Source: an uncultured Oscillospiraceae bacterium
GTDB lineage: Bacteria > Bacillota > Clostridia > Oscillospirales > Oscillospiraceae
Assembly: GCA_934572335.1 (NCBI GenBank)
Contig: CAKTKU010000001.1
Location: 62,001 to 126,000 of the forward strand
Direction of reading: 5' to 3'
DNA length: 64,000 nucleotides
The notes under the pieces were generated by a model. It was given only the letters and a program-made list of their open reading frames with translations, did no database searches and had not been told where the DNA came from. The position numbers were made by a program, and so were the translations under genes. Below are positions 34,693-42,369 of this stretch, piece by piece. How positions within the stretch are numbered: position 1 is the first letter of the stretch; each line of letters begins with the position of its first letter.

Positions 34693-34728
34693 AAACGGCG
34701 GATGACCTGAGAAGATCATCCGCCGTTT
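34693..34728. terminator. Bidirectional terminator
   Basis: 13-base perfect stem (arm AAACGGCGGATGA), 10-base loop; A-rich left and T-rich right flank, between the convergent YifB-like and TauE/SafE-like genes. Confidence 0.88.
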
Positions 34729-34736
34729 CGGCATAT

Positions 34737-35459
34737 TCACTTGAAAAAGAGGTTTATCAGGCCGCTTATGCCGACGCCGATGTACACGATGTTCTTGAGC
34801 TTCACGCCGTCGATGCGGTCGATAATACGGTTCGCGGCATACAGACCCGCCATCGTGCACGCGGTGCCCAGCACGCACAGCGGGATGAGATCCGCCGTCA
34901 GTATCCCGTTTCGTGCGCGCAGGTAGGCGCTGAGACAGAGGTTGACGAAAAACAGCACCTCCGTCGTGCCGAGGAATTCCTCCTTGCTGTCGGTGTGGGC
35001 GAGATAGTAGAGCACCATCAGCGGTCCGCCGACGGAGAAAAGCCCGCTGCACGCGCCGGAGAACGCCCATGCCGCCACGCACACCGGGAGGCTCCACGCC
35101 TTGGGCTGCTTTTTGGAGGAAACAAAGTGGTGCACCGTCAGCACGATGAGAAAGACGCCGAAAAGGCGCTTGAGAAGCTGCTGATCAAAGCTGGAGGAGA
35201 AATGTATCGCCAGCGCGGAGCACGCCGAGTACACAAGCAGCGGCGCGATCACCTTTTTGATGCTGATCCGTTTGCGGTAGCGGATGATCATCAGCAGAGT
35301 GACCACAAGGCTGACGATGCCGGCGACGGCGGCGGAGCGGCTGATCGAGAAGAACAGCGGCAGCACCATCATCATGAGTATGCCCGCGCCGAAGCCGCAC
35401 ACGCCCTGTGCAAGCCCCGCAAGCAGAGTAATTACAGCAAAGGAAATATATTCGACCAT
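34737..35459 (-). CDS. TauE/SafE-family anion permease
   Basis: 240 residues with seven or eight membrane helices; the family features GVCGFGAGILMM at the N-terminus and SVGGPLMVLYYL in the second repeat are present. Members export sulfite, sulfoacetate or other organic anions. It lies 37 bases after the IclR gene on the same strand and is probably co-transcribed with it, divergent from the catabolic operon. It may export a product or by-product of that pathway (inference). Confidence 0.88.
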   Translation of the reverse strand: MVEYISFAVITLLAGLAQGVCGFGAGILMMMVLPLFFSISRSAAVAGIVSLVVTLLMIIRYRKRISIKKVIAPLLVYSACSALAIHFSSSFDQQLLKRLFGVFLIVLTVHHFVSSKKQPKAWSLPVCVAAWAFSGACSGLFSVGGPLMVLYYLAHTDSKEEFLGTTEVLFFVNLCLSAYLRARNGILTADLIPLCVLGTACTMAGLYAANRIIDRIDGVKLKNIVYIGVGISGLINLFFK

Positions 35460-35496
35460 TTTTGCCTCGAAAAAATAATAGAATCAGAATAGAGCC

Positions 35497-36282
35497 TTAC
35501 ATACCCCAGCAGTTGTAGAGACTTGCCGTGATCTTCTCCGACGCCTCGCGCAGCGCGGGCAGGTATTTCAGCAGCTTCGCCGGGTCGGACACGCCGATCA
35601 GCCCGCTGAACGACAGCGACGCGATTATCGTCCCCTCCTTGTCGCGCACGGGCACGGCGATGCAGCTGCCGTTGATGGACGACTCCTGAAAGTCGATCGC
35701 GTAGCCGTTCGCGGCGGTCTTTTTCAGCTCGGCGATGTACGCGGCGGGGTCGGTGATCGTGAAGGGGGTGAGCGCCTCCATGCGGTGCGCGGCGATCATC
35801 TGCTCAATGAGCGCATCGGGCAGCTCGCACAGGAGTATCTTCCCGCCGCCGCAGGCGTAGTAGGGGAGCACAGAGTGCAGCGGGGGGACATAGTTGATGA
35901 TGCTTTTCGTGAGCGTCTGCTGCAATACCTCGCAGTCGGACCCGCTGCGCACGATCAGATTCATCGCAAGCCCGTGGTGCGCCGTGCACTCCTCCATCAC
36001 GCACTTCGCCGCGTCGCTCAGCGCGAGATAGAAGTTGTTGCGCTCCGTCACAAAGCTCAGCTTCTGCCCGGGGATATAGCGGTCGTCCTCCATCTGGTAG
36101 ACCCAGCCCGTCATTTCCAGCGTTTTGAGGATGCGGAAGGTGGTGGAGGGATTGAGCGCGCACTGCTTTGCAATGGCGTTCGCGCCCATGGGGGTCTTTG
36201 CCGTGCGCAGCAGGTCGAGCACGCCCATCGCGTTCTCCAGCATCTTTATGGTTTCGACCTTTTGGTTTTTACCGGTCTCCAT
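35497..36282 (-). CDS. IclR-family transcriptional regulator
   Basis: 261 residues. N-terminal winged helix ~10-75 (LDLLRTAKTPMGANAIAKQCALNPSTTFRILKTLE) and C-terminal IclR effector domain ~85-255 (ACGGGKILLCELPDA, DFQESSINGSCIAVPVRD). The ATG at 36282 is chosen: GGAG stands 8 bases upstream, while the in-frame ATG at 36330 overlaps the -10 box of the gene's own promoter. It is likely to repress or activate the divergent DHDPS/FAD/ABC operon through the inverted repeat at 36502-36527. IclR proteins usually sense carboxylic acids or sugar acids. Confidence 0.92.
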   Translation of the reverse strand: METGKNQKVETIKMLENAMGVLDLLRTAKTPMGANAIAKQCALNPSTTFRILKTLEMTGWVYQMEDDRYIPGQKLSFVTERNNFYLALSDAAKCVMEECTAHHGLAMNLIVRSGSDCEVLQQTLTKSIINYVPPLHSVLPYYACGGGKILLCELPDALIEQMIAAHRMEALTPFTITDPAAYIAELKKTAANGYAIDFQESSINGSCIAVPVRDKEGTIIASLSFSGLIGVSDPAKLLKYLPALREASEKITASLYNCWGM

Positions 36283-36329
36283 CTGCTCAACTCCAAAACA
36301 TTTTTTAGTAAATGCTACGTAATATTTCA

Positions 36330-36358
36330 ATACTACGCCAGATGTACGGTTTTGTCAA
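36330..36358 (-). promoter_or_regulatory. Sigma-A type promoter of the iclR-tauE transcript
   Basis: On the - strand a perfect TTGACA, 17-base spacer, TAGTAT. Leader to the ATG at 36282 is about 42 bases. Confidence 0.75.
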
Positions 36359-36471
36359 CAGAGCGCCGGACGGTAAAATGCGGCGTTAAGACCAAAACCG
36401 TAAAGATGCACAAAACGGAAGCGCAATATCTGTGTACTCATACGAAAGTGGGCGTTTTGCACAAATAGGCA

Positions 36472-36500
36472 TTGACGAACGGGGCAAAACGGAGTAGTAT
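36472..36500 (+). promoter_or_regulatory. Promoter of the DHDPS-FAD-ABC operon
   Basis: TTGACG, 17-base spacer, TAGTAT. The same -10 hexamer as the divergent iclR promoter. The inverted repeat at 36502-36527 begins one base after the -10, so a bound regulator would cover the transcription start. Confidence 0.6.
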
Positions 36501-36501
36501 A

Positions 36502-36527
36502 ATTTTCGGAATGGATATTCCGAAAAT
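36502..36527. promoter_or_regulatory. Perfect 11-base inverted repeat, probable IclR operator
   Basis: Arms ATTTTCGGAAT (36502-36512) and ATTCCGAAAAT (36517-36527) with a 4-base gap. Position over the transcription start of the catabolic operon and beside the iclR gene makes it the best candidate operator. The GGAAT/ATTCC core fits the kind of palindromes IclR proteins bind. Confidence 0.65.
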
Positions 36528-36550
36528 GAAAAGTTAAGGAGCTATTTATT

Positions 36551-37468
36551 ATGGCAAGGCAGAGACTGGAAGGCATTTATATCCCTGTGATCACCCCGTT
36601 CAACAAGGACGAGAGCATCAATTTCAGCGCGATCAAAGAAGTCACGAAGTTCTTAGCGGATAACGGCGTAACGGGTATCATCCCCTCCGGTTCTACCGGC
36701 GAGATGATAGCGCTTGAGAAGGACGAGCAGATCGCCGTCAACAAGGCGTACATAGAGGCTGGTCACGCCAACGGCATAAAGGTCGTCGCTTCCACCGGCG
36801 CATACCGCACCAAGGACGTCGTGGAGATGTCCCAGGCGGCAGAGGCCGACGGCGCGGACGGCATCATGGCGGTCACGCCGTGGTACATGGGCCCGAACAA
36901 GCAGGAGCTTTATGACCACTACAAGACCATCCACAACTCCATCAATATCCCCGTCATGATGTATCACAACCCGTATTACTCCACCGTGCTGCTCGACGAC
37001 CGCTTCATCGCGAAGCTCTACAATGAGGGCTGCATCGACGCGATCAAGGAGCGTCAGGCCGACGTGTTCAGACAGCAGAACCTCCGCCGTCTGACCGACG
37101 AGAACTTCAACATCTTCTACGGCTACGACGTGTGCGCGGTCGAGACGATGTCCTGCTGGTCCGACGGCTGGGTCGTCGGCACGGGCAACCTCTTCCCGAA
37201 AGAGAACTCCACGGTTTACCACCTCGCGCAGGACAAGAAGACCGCCGAGGCGATGAAGGCTCAGGAGGAGCTGGTATGGCCGTACCTGCCGCTGTTCACC
37301 GAGGCCGACTCCAACGGCGACGTGCTGTGGCTGCAGATCATTAAGGAAGGTCTGAAGCTGCGCGGCATCGACGCCGGTTACTGCCGCAAGCCCGTCATCT
37401 CCGAGCTGCCCGAGGAGGATATGATCCGCCTCAAGAACGTGCTCAAGCACTACGGCTACCTCGCGTAA
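36551..37468 (+). CDS. DHDPS/NAL-family class I aldolase or dehydratase
   Basis: 305 residues, TIM barrel. Pyruvate-binding GSTGE (47-51; GTTGE in DapA), Tyr138 in MMYHNPYYS and Schiff-base Lys166 in AIKER are kept, so pyruvate or 2-oxoacid aldol/dehydratase chemistry is expected. The setting (IclR, sugar-type ABC importer, FAD oxidoreductase) argues for a catabolic sugar-acid or N-acylated sugar lyase, not lysine synthesis. Good start: GGAG 11 bases upstream. First gene of the operon; a 112-base gap with a hairpin (37521-37543) separates it from the next gene. Confidence 0.85.
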   Translation: MARQRLEGIYIPVITPFNKDESINFSAIKEVTKFLADNGVTGIIPSGSTGEMIALEKDEQIAVNKAYIEAGHANGIKVVASTGAYRTKDVVEMSQAAEADGADGIMAVTPWYMGPNKQELYDHYKTIHNSINIPVMMYHNPYYSTVLLDDRFIAKLYNEGCIDAIKERQADVFRQQNLRRLTDENFNIFYGYDVCAVETMSCWSDGWVVGTGNLFPKENSTVYHLAQDKKTAEAMKAQEELVWPYLPLFTEADSNGDVLWLQIIKEGLKLRGIDAGYCRKPVISELPEEDMIRLKNVLKHYGYLA

Positions 37469-37520
37469 GGGACACGAACGAAGAGAAGATATTCTTTTTC
37501 ATACATCCTTTTTCCAAACT

Positions 37521-37543
37521 GCTCCGGGCTTCCCGCCCGGAGC
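37521..37543 (+). other. Intergenic mRNA hairpin
   Basis: 9-base perfect stem (arms GCTCCGGGC and GCCCGGAGC) with a 5-base loop, 38 bases before the FAD oxidoreductase ATG. No T-tract follows, so it is more likely an mRNA processing or stability element than a terminator. Confidence 0.5.
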
Positions 37544-37580
37544 GGCGCGGAGAGGAAAGCGGCAGAAGGAGGGAAAAGCA

Positions 37581-38924
37581 ATGAACGAAAGAGAATTTGA
37601 CGTAATAGTTGCAGGCGGCGGTACAGCCGGCTGCATTGCTGGTCTTGCGGCGGCCAAAAACGGCGCAAAGACCCTTATAGTTGAGAAAAACCGCTGCCTC
37701 GGCGGACAGTTCACCTCCGGCATGCAGGGCGCGTGGGTCGGCTTCAGCGATAAGCTCAAGCGCTGCGTCGGCGGCATGACGTGGGACCTGAGAAACGTCC
37801 TGAAGGACATGGGCGCGATAGTCGACAAGGACCCCGACAAGGACGTGTGCTACCTCTATGACACCGAGGTCGCCAAGGTCGTGCTGGATGAGCTGGCGGC
37901 GAAGGAGCCAAACCTCACCACATGGCTCAATACCCAGATCATCGACGTGTTGCAGGACGGCGACACCGTGACCGGGCTTGTCGTCGTGTCCGAAATGCAG
38001 ATCGTTGAGGTGCGCGGCAAGATAGTCATCGACTGCACCGGCGACGCCGCCGTGTGCGCCAAGGCGGGCGCGACATATGAGATACGCGACGACAAGGACA
38101 TCCAGCCCATGACGCTCATCGGCAAGATGGCGGGCATAGACATGGACCGCGTCGTGAAATATTACGAGGAGAACCCGCCCATCGAGGACACCATGATGCC
38201 CCCTGCGTGGCACGATTTCACCAGCTTCCCCGGCGTCATGCACTTCGGGCTCAAGGACGAGCTGAAAAATGTCGACCTGCCCGCGGACAAGGAATATCTG
38301 CGCCACTGGCTCGGCATATTCACCTCCACACCCAACCCCGGCGAGATCACCATCAACTGCTCCGGCGCGCTTGAGGCGAACAGCACCATCGGCCTTGAGA
38401 CGAGAACGGCGCAGGAGAATTTCTCCCAGAAGTGCCTGTACGATGTGGCCTGGGCAATGAAAAACTACATTCCCGGCTTTGAAAACTCCTATCTGACCGC
38501 CATCGCCTCCATGCTCGGCATCCGTGAGAGCCGCCGCGTGATATGCGATTACGAGGTCAAGTTCCAGGACTTCCTTGACGCGAAGGACTTCCCCGACAGC
38601 ATCGGCCGCGGCGCAATGCCCGCCGGGTTCCATACCCCCGAGGGTGAGACCATGGTCGTTTACGACCTTGAGCCGGGCACGTCCATGACCATCCCCTATA
38701 GCTGCATGGTCGTCAAGGGCAAGGAAAACCTCCTCGTCGCGGGGCGCTGCGCGTCCTACGAGATAGAGGTCGCCAACTGCATTCGCTGCATGCCGCAGTG
38801 CATGGTCATGGGCGAAGCCGTCGGCACGGGCGCGGCGCTCGCGATCAAAGAGGGCGTGACGGCGCGCAATGTGGATATCAAGGCGCTGCAGGCGAAGCTC
38901 ATTGAGCAGGGCGGTATCCTCTGA
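37581..38924 (+). CDS. FAD-dependent oxidoreductase (PF12831 type)
   Basis: 447 residues. Rossmann FAD site VIVAGGGTAGCIAG (8-21) and EKNRCLGGQ, a middle substrate-binding part with IDCTGDAAVCAKAG typical of PF12831 proteins, and the C-terminal FAD contact VAGRCASYEIE. Such enzymes oxidise or reduce organic acids or sugars in soluble complexes; no Fe-S motif or signal peptide is seen. GGAGGG lies before the ATG. Flanked by the DHDPS-family gene and the ABC importer, so it should act on the imported compound or its lyase product. Substrate unknown. Confidence 0.85.
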   Translation: MNEREFDVIVAGGGTAGCIAGLAAAKNGAKTLIVEKNRCLGGQFTSGMQGAWVGFSDKLKRCVGGMTWDLRNVLKDMGAIVDKDPDKDVCYLYDTEVAKVVLDELAAKEPNLTTWLNTQIIDVLQDGDTVTGLVVVSEMQIVEVRGKIVIDCTGDAAVCAKAGATYEIRDDKDIQPMTLIGKMAGIDMDRVVKYYEENPPIEDTMMPPAWHDFTSFPGVMHFGLKDELKNVDLPADKEYLRHWLGIFTSTPNPGEITINCSGALEANSTIGLETRTAQENFSQKCLYDVAWAMKNYIPGFENSYLTAIASMLGIRESRRVICDYEVKFQDFLDAKDFPDSIGRGAMPAGFHTPEGETMVVYDLEPGTSMTIPYSCMVVKGKENLLVAGRCASYEIEVANCIRCMPQCMVMGEAVGTGAALAIKEGVTARNVDIKALQAKLIEQGGIL

Positions 38925-39013
38925 TCTGCATTTCACGGGTAAGGGTACGTCCCGAGTCCCGGGAAAAATAAAACTGGACAGCAATGTCCGAACAAAATGA
39001 AAGGAAGAACCCA

Positions 39014-40399
39014 ATGAACGCAAAGAGAATCTTAGCACTGTTGCTCGCAGTCCTCACTATGTTCTCTCTGGCGGCGTGCGGCTCTGCCCCGGCAGCAGCC
39101 CCCGCAGAGGAAGCAGCCCCCGCGGCCGAGCCCGCGGCGGAAGACGCCGCCCCGGCGGAGATCGACTACACCGGCGAAAAGCTCGTCATCTGGACGAACC
39201 TCACCGCCGATGCACAGTATGAAGTGCTCAACAAGCAGTTCACCGAGCTTGCAGACGAGATGGGCGTGGAAGTGACCGTGGAGAAGGTCGCCTTCAACGA
39301 GATGTATGAAAAGCTCGCCACTGCCGCATCCTCCGGCGATGTCCCCGACATCATGCACACCAACTTCGGTGGCACGGCATATCTCTACGCTGCTGACAGC
39401 ATCATGCCCCTTGACGACATCATCGACGGCATCGGTCGCAGCGATTTCTCCGATGCATACATGACCGTCCTCACCGGCGCTGACGGCAATGTCTACGGTC
39501 TGCCCGACTGGGCGATGCACACCTCCGTGTGGTACCGCAAGGACCTCTTCGAGCAGAAGGGTCTTGAGATACCCACCACCTGGGAAGAGTTCAAGACTGT
39601 TGCCACCGAGCTGAACACCGCCGAGTGCTCCGGCTTCCCCGTTCCTCTTGACGGCGTGCAGGTCGCCGCGCAGACCCTTTACGAAATGATGTGCTCCGCG
39701 GGCGTGTTCTTCATGGACCCCGCAACGGGCGAGTACTGCTTCGACCAGCAGAAGGAAGAAGCCATCAAGGTCATTGACTACCTCGTTGACCTCTACAAGA
39801 CCGCGTCCCCCGCTGGCGCTCTCACCTGGTCCTGGGGCGATTACCGCAATGCTCTCGCTGTCACCGGCACTGTCGCCATGACGCTTGACATGGGCGCTGT
39901 CATCGGCAACGCGCAGGGCAACAACCCCGACATGGTCGACAAGCTCGGCTGCTTCGACTTCCCCGGTGTTGACGGCAGCAAGGTCGCTTCCTTTGGCTCC
40001 GGCTACTGCTTCGTCGCCAGCAAGCAGGATGACGCGACGCGCAGCGCGCTCGTCAGCGACTTCCTCACCGCGCTCTACACTCCCGAGCGTGCAGCAGAGC
40101 GTGCACTCAGCCGCCCGATGTTCGCTTTCCCGTCCTACAAGCCCGCGTTTGACCTCTACAAGTCCAGCGAGAAGGTCGCCGCTTTCCAGACTGAGGTCGA
40201 CTACATCTTCGATCAGTTCGAGAACAGCACCTGGTACTGGTACGGCATGGAGCACGGTCTGAGCGCAATGTCCGCCTATATTGAGTCCACCACCATCTTC
40301 GGCGAGGCTCTTCAGGGCGCGTGCAACGGCACTTACACCTCCGAAGAGGCATACGAGCTCATCAACGACGATCTCTCTGCCTTCGCCGCAACCATGTGA
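39014..40399 (+). CDS. ABC importer solute-binding lipoprotein (family 1, sugar type)
   Basis: 461 residues. Lipoprotein signal ending in the lipobox FSLAAC with Cys22, an Ala/Pro/Glu linker ~25-50, then SBP_bac_1 fold (LVIWTNLTADAQYEVLN, YGLPDWAMHTSVWYRKDLFE). Captures a carbohydrate or related solute outside the membrane and passes it to the two permeases downstream. The ATG at 39014 has AAAGGAAG upstream and begins the signal peptide; the earlier in-frame ATG at 38984 has none. A strong hairpin after the stop may raise its expression over the permeases. Confidence 0.92.
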   Translation: MNAKRILALLLAVLTMFSLAACGSAPAAAPAEEAAPAAEPAAEDAAPAEIDYTGEKLVIWTNLTADAQYEVLNKQFTELADEMGVEVTVEKVAFNEMYEKLATAASSGDVPDIMHTNFGGTAYLYAADSIMPLDDIIDGIGRSDFSDAYMTVLTGADGNVYGLPDWAMHTSVWYRKDLFEQKGLEIPTTWEEFKTVATELNTAECSGFPVPLDGVQVAAQTLYEMMCSAGVFFMDPATGEYCFDQQKEEAIKVIDYLVDLYKTASPAGALTWSWGDYRNALAVTGTVAMTLDMGAVIGNAQGNNPDMVDKLGCFDFPGVDGSKVASFGSGYCFVASKQDDATRSALVSDFLTALYTPERAAERALSRPMFAFPSYKPAFDLYKSSEKVAAFQTEVDYIFDQFENSTWYWYGMEHGLSAMSAYIESTTIFGEALQGACNGTYTSEEAYELINDDLSAFAATM

Positions 40400-40450
40400 T
40401 AAAAAAATAAGCTCCGACCGTGCATAAGCGCGGTCGGCAGGCGTGAGCGG

Positions 40451-40476
40451 TATCGCCCGCCGCAAGGCGGGCGATA
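40451..40476 (+). other. Strong hairpin with GCAA tetraloop after the solute-binding gene
   Basis: 11-base perfect stem (left arm TATCGCCCGCC) closed by GCAA, a GNRA tetraloop, with only a weak T-tract. A smaller hairpin (CCGACCG/CGGTCGG, 40414-40437) lies before it. This is the usual place for a 3' stabiliser or partial terminator that gives more binding protein than permease. Confidence 0.7.
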
Positions 40477-40513
40477 TTCTCCAAAATTCTAAATTCAGAA
40501 GGAGAAAGACGAG

Positions 40514-41431
40514 ATGGGCAGTGCAAATGCCGCGACAAAACGAAGATTGCTCGACAGCTATGAAAAGAGGCACAGACTGATTGGCTTTGCGTTTGCCATT
40601 CCCGCAGTCATCTTTCTTCTGGTGTTCGTGCTGTACCCGGTCGTGTACAACATCTGGCTGAGCTTCACGAACACTTCCCTCATCAAAAAGGAGAGCAGCT
40701 TTGTGTGGCTGGACAACTATGTGCGTATGTTCAGCAACAAGCTGTTCAAAAAATACTTCTGGAACACCTGTGTGTGGACATTCTGGTCAGTGCTGGGGCA
40801 GCTTGTGCTCGGCCTCGGCATCGCGCTTTTGATCTCGCGCCCGATGAAGGGCTCGACCGCGCTGAGAAGCTTTCTGCTTATCCCCTACGTCGTCCCTGCC
40901 GTGACGCTCGCTCTCGTATCGAAGTGGATAATGAACAGCGATTACGGCATCGTGAGCTATTGGCTCCAGCAGGCGGGGCTTCTTGAACCGCGCCAGTCGC
41001 TGCTGGCGATGCAGGGACCGGCGATGTGGGTGGTCGTCATCCTCAATGTGTGGCGCTCCTACCCGTTCCCGATGCTCATATACTGGGCTGCGCTGAAAAG
41101 CATCGACAGGCAGATGTATGAAGCCGCCATGGTCGACGGGGCGACCCGCTTCCAGATATTCACGCGCATCACTCTTCCCCAGCTGAGAAACACCACCATT
41201 GTCCTCATCGTTCTGAGAACGATATGGACGGCGACGTATTACGACCTTATCTACATGGTCACGGGCGGCGGACCCGCGGGGTCGACAACGCATCTGCCGA
41301 TACTCATCTATCAGGCGTCGTTCGGCTCGTATCAGGTGGGCTACGCGGCGGCGATCTCGATGGTGCTGGGCGTGCTGATGTTCGTGTGCATCATATTCTA
41401 CGTGTTCAAGTCCGGCGTACTTGAGGACTGA
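40514..41431 (+). CDS. Sugar-type ABC permease, MalF/UgpA-like
   Basis: 305 residues, six membrane helices, with the inner-membrane EAA loop YEAAMVDGATRFQIFTRITLPQL (residues ~197-219) that contacts the ATPase. Partner of the next permease. AGAAGGAGA precedes the ATG. Assigned to the carbohydrate uptake transporter 1 (CUT1) group by its EAA loop and its binding protein. No ATPase gene follows; a shared MsiK/UgpC-like ATPase must serve it. Confidence 0.9.
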   Translation: MGSANAATKRRLLDSYEKRHRLIGFAFAIPAVIFLLVFVLYPVVYNIWLSFTNTSLIKKESSFVWLDNYVRMFSNKLFKKYFWNTCVWTFWSVLGQLVLGLGIALLISRPMKGSTALRSFLLIPYVVPAVTLALVSKWIMNSDYGIVSYWLQQAGLLEPRQSLLAMQGPAMWVVVILNVWRSYPFPMLIYWAALKSIDRQMYEAAMVDGATRFQIFTRITLPQLRNTTIVLIVLRTIWTATYYDLIYMVTGGGPAGSTTHLPILIYQASFGSYQVGYAAAISMVLGVLMFVCIIFYVFKSGVLED

Positions 41432-41450
41432 GGAAAGGACGGGTGATGAA

Positions 41451-42296
41451 ATGTACAGAAGCGTAAAGAAGACAAAGCTTATCACCGGTATTATCGTTAC
41501 CGTTATTGTCATATTCCTTGTGATACTCGTAGGCTTTCCTCTGGCATGGATGGCGCTCAGCTCATTCAAGCCCGGCGTGGAGCTGTTCACGATCCCGCCG
41601 AAAATAATGCCCGTGAACTGGTCGCTTGAATGGTATATCCAAGCGTTCCAAAATGAAAATGTTATCCACTATTTTCTCAATAGCTTATATATTGCCACCA
41701 TCGTGATGGTCATTGACATGGTCGTCGGCACGCTCACCGCGTACAGCCTTACGCGCTTCAAGTTTGCCGGGCGCAAGGTCATCCTCGTCAGCGTGCTCGC
41801 GGCGTACTGCGTGCCGCCCATAATGCTGATGCTGCCGATGTATCGCATCATGAATACGCTCGGCTTTTCCGGCAGCCATCTGGGCGTTATCATCGGGCAC
41901 CTCACCGTGACGCTGCCGTTCTCCGTGTGGCTGATGGTGTCGTTCTTCAAGAAGCTGCCGCGCGAGATCGACGAGGCGGCGCTCATGGATGGGGCGAACG
42001 AATGGCAGGTCTTTGCGAGGATAGATTTCCCCCTCTGCGTCTCCGGCGTACTGAGTACCGGGATAATGGCGTTCATCATGTCATGGAACGAGTTTCTGCT
42101 CTCCAGCGTGCTGACGAACAAGGAGTCGATGAAGACGCTCACTGTCGGGCTTGCAAACTACATAAGCTCCACCCATATCGACTGGGGCATCATCATGGCG
42201 CTCGGCACGATAACCACGATACCCGTTGTCATTCTCTTCGCGCTCGTGCAGAAATACTTTGTCGAGGGCATGACTGCGGGCGCGGTGAAGGGCTAG
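41451..42296 (+). CDS. Sugar-type ABC permease, MalG/UgpE-like
   Basis: 281 residues, six membrane helices, with EAA loop IDEAALMDGANEWQVFARIDFP (~175-195). The ATG at 41451 is preferred; an in-frame TTG at 41421 would overlap the previous gene and precede its stop. AGGAAAGG lies 12 bases upstream. It ends the operon: a long perfect terminator begins 27 bases later. Confidence 0.9.
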   Translation: MYRSVKKTKLITGIIVTVIVIFLVILVGFPLAWMALSSFKPGVELFTIPPKIMPVNWSLEWYIQAFQNENVIHYFLNSLYIATIVMVIDMVVGTLTAYSLTRFKFAGRKVILVSVLAAYCVPPIMLMLPMYRIMNTLGFSGSHLGVIIGHLTVTLPFSVWLMVSFFKKLPREIDEAALMDGANEWQVFARIDFPLCVSGVLSTGIMAFIMSWNEFLLSSVLTNKESMKTLTVGLANYISSTHIDWGIIMALGTITTIPVVILFALVQKYFVEGMTAGAVKG

Positions 42297-42322
42297 GCCC
42301 AGATAGAATAAATACGAATAAA

Positions 42323-42366
42323 AATTCCCACTGCGCGGACATAAGCCGCGCAGTGGGAATTCCTTT
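42323..42366. terminator. Bidirectional terminator, 16-base stem
   Basis: Perfect 16-base stem (arms 42323-42338 and 42346-42361) with a 7-base loop; TTTT on the + side and a longer T-tract on the - side. It separates the ABC permease operon from the convergent EEP gene. Confidence 0.93.
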
Positions 42367-42369
42367 TGA

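Noticed and set aside
36283..36330. Longer IclR start at 36330
   Set aside because: That ATG overlaps the -10 box of the iclR promoter and lacks a ribosome site.
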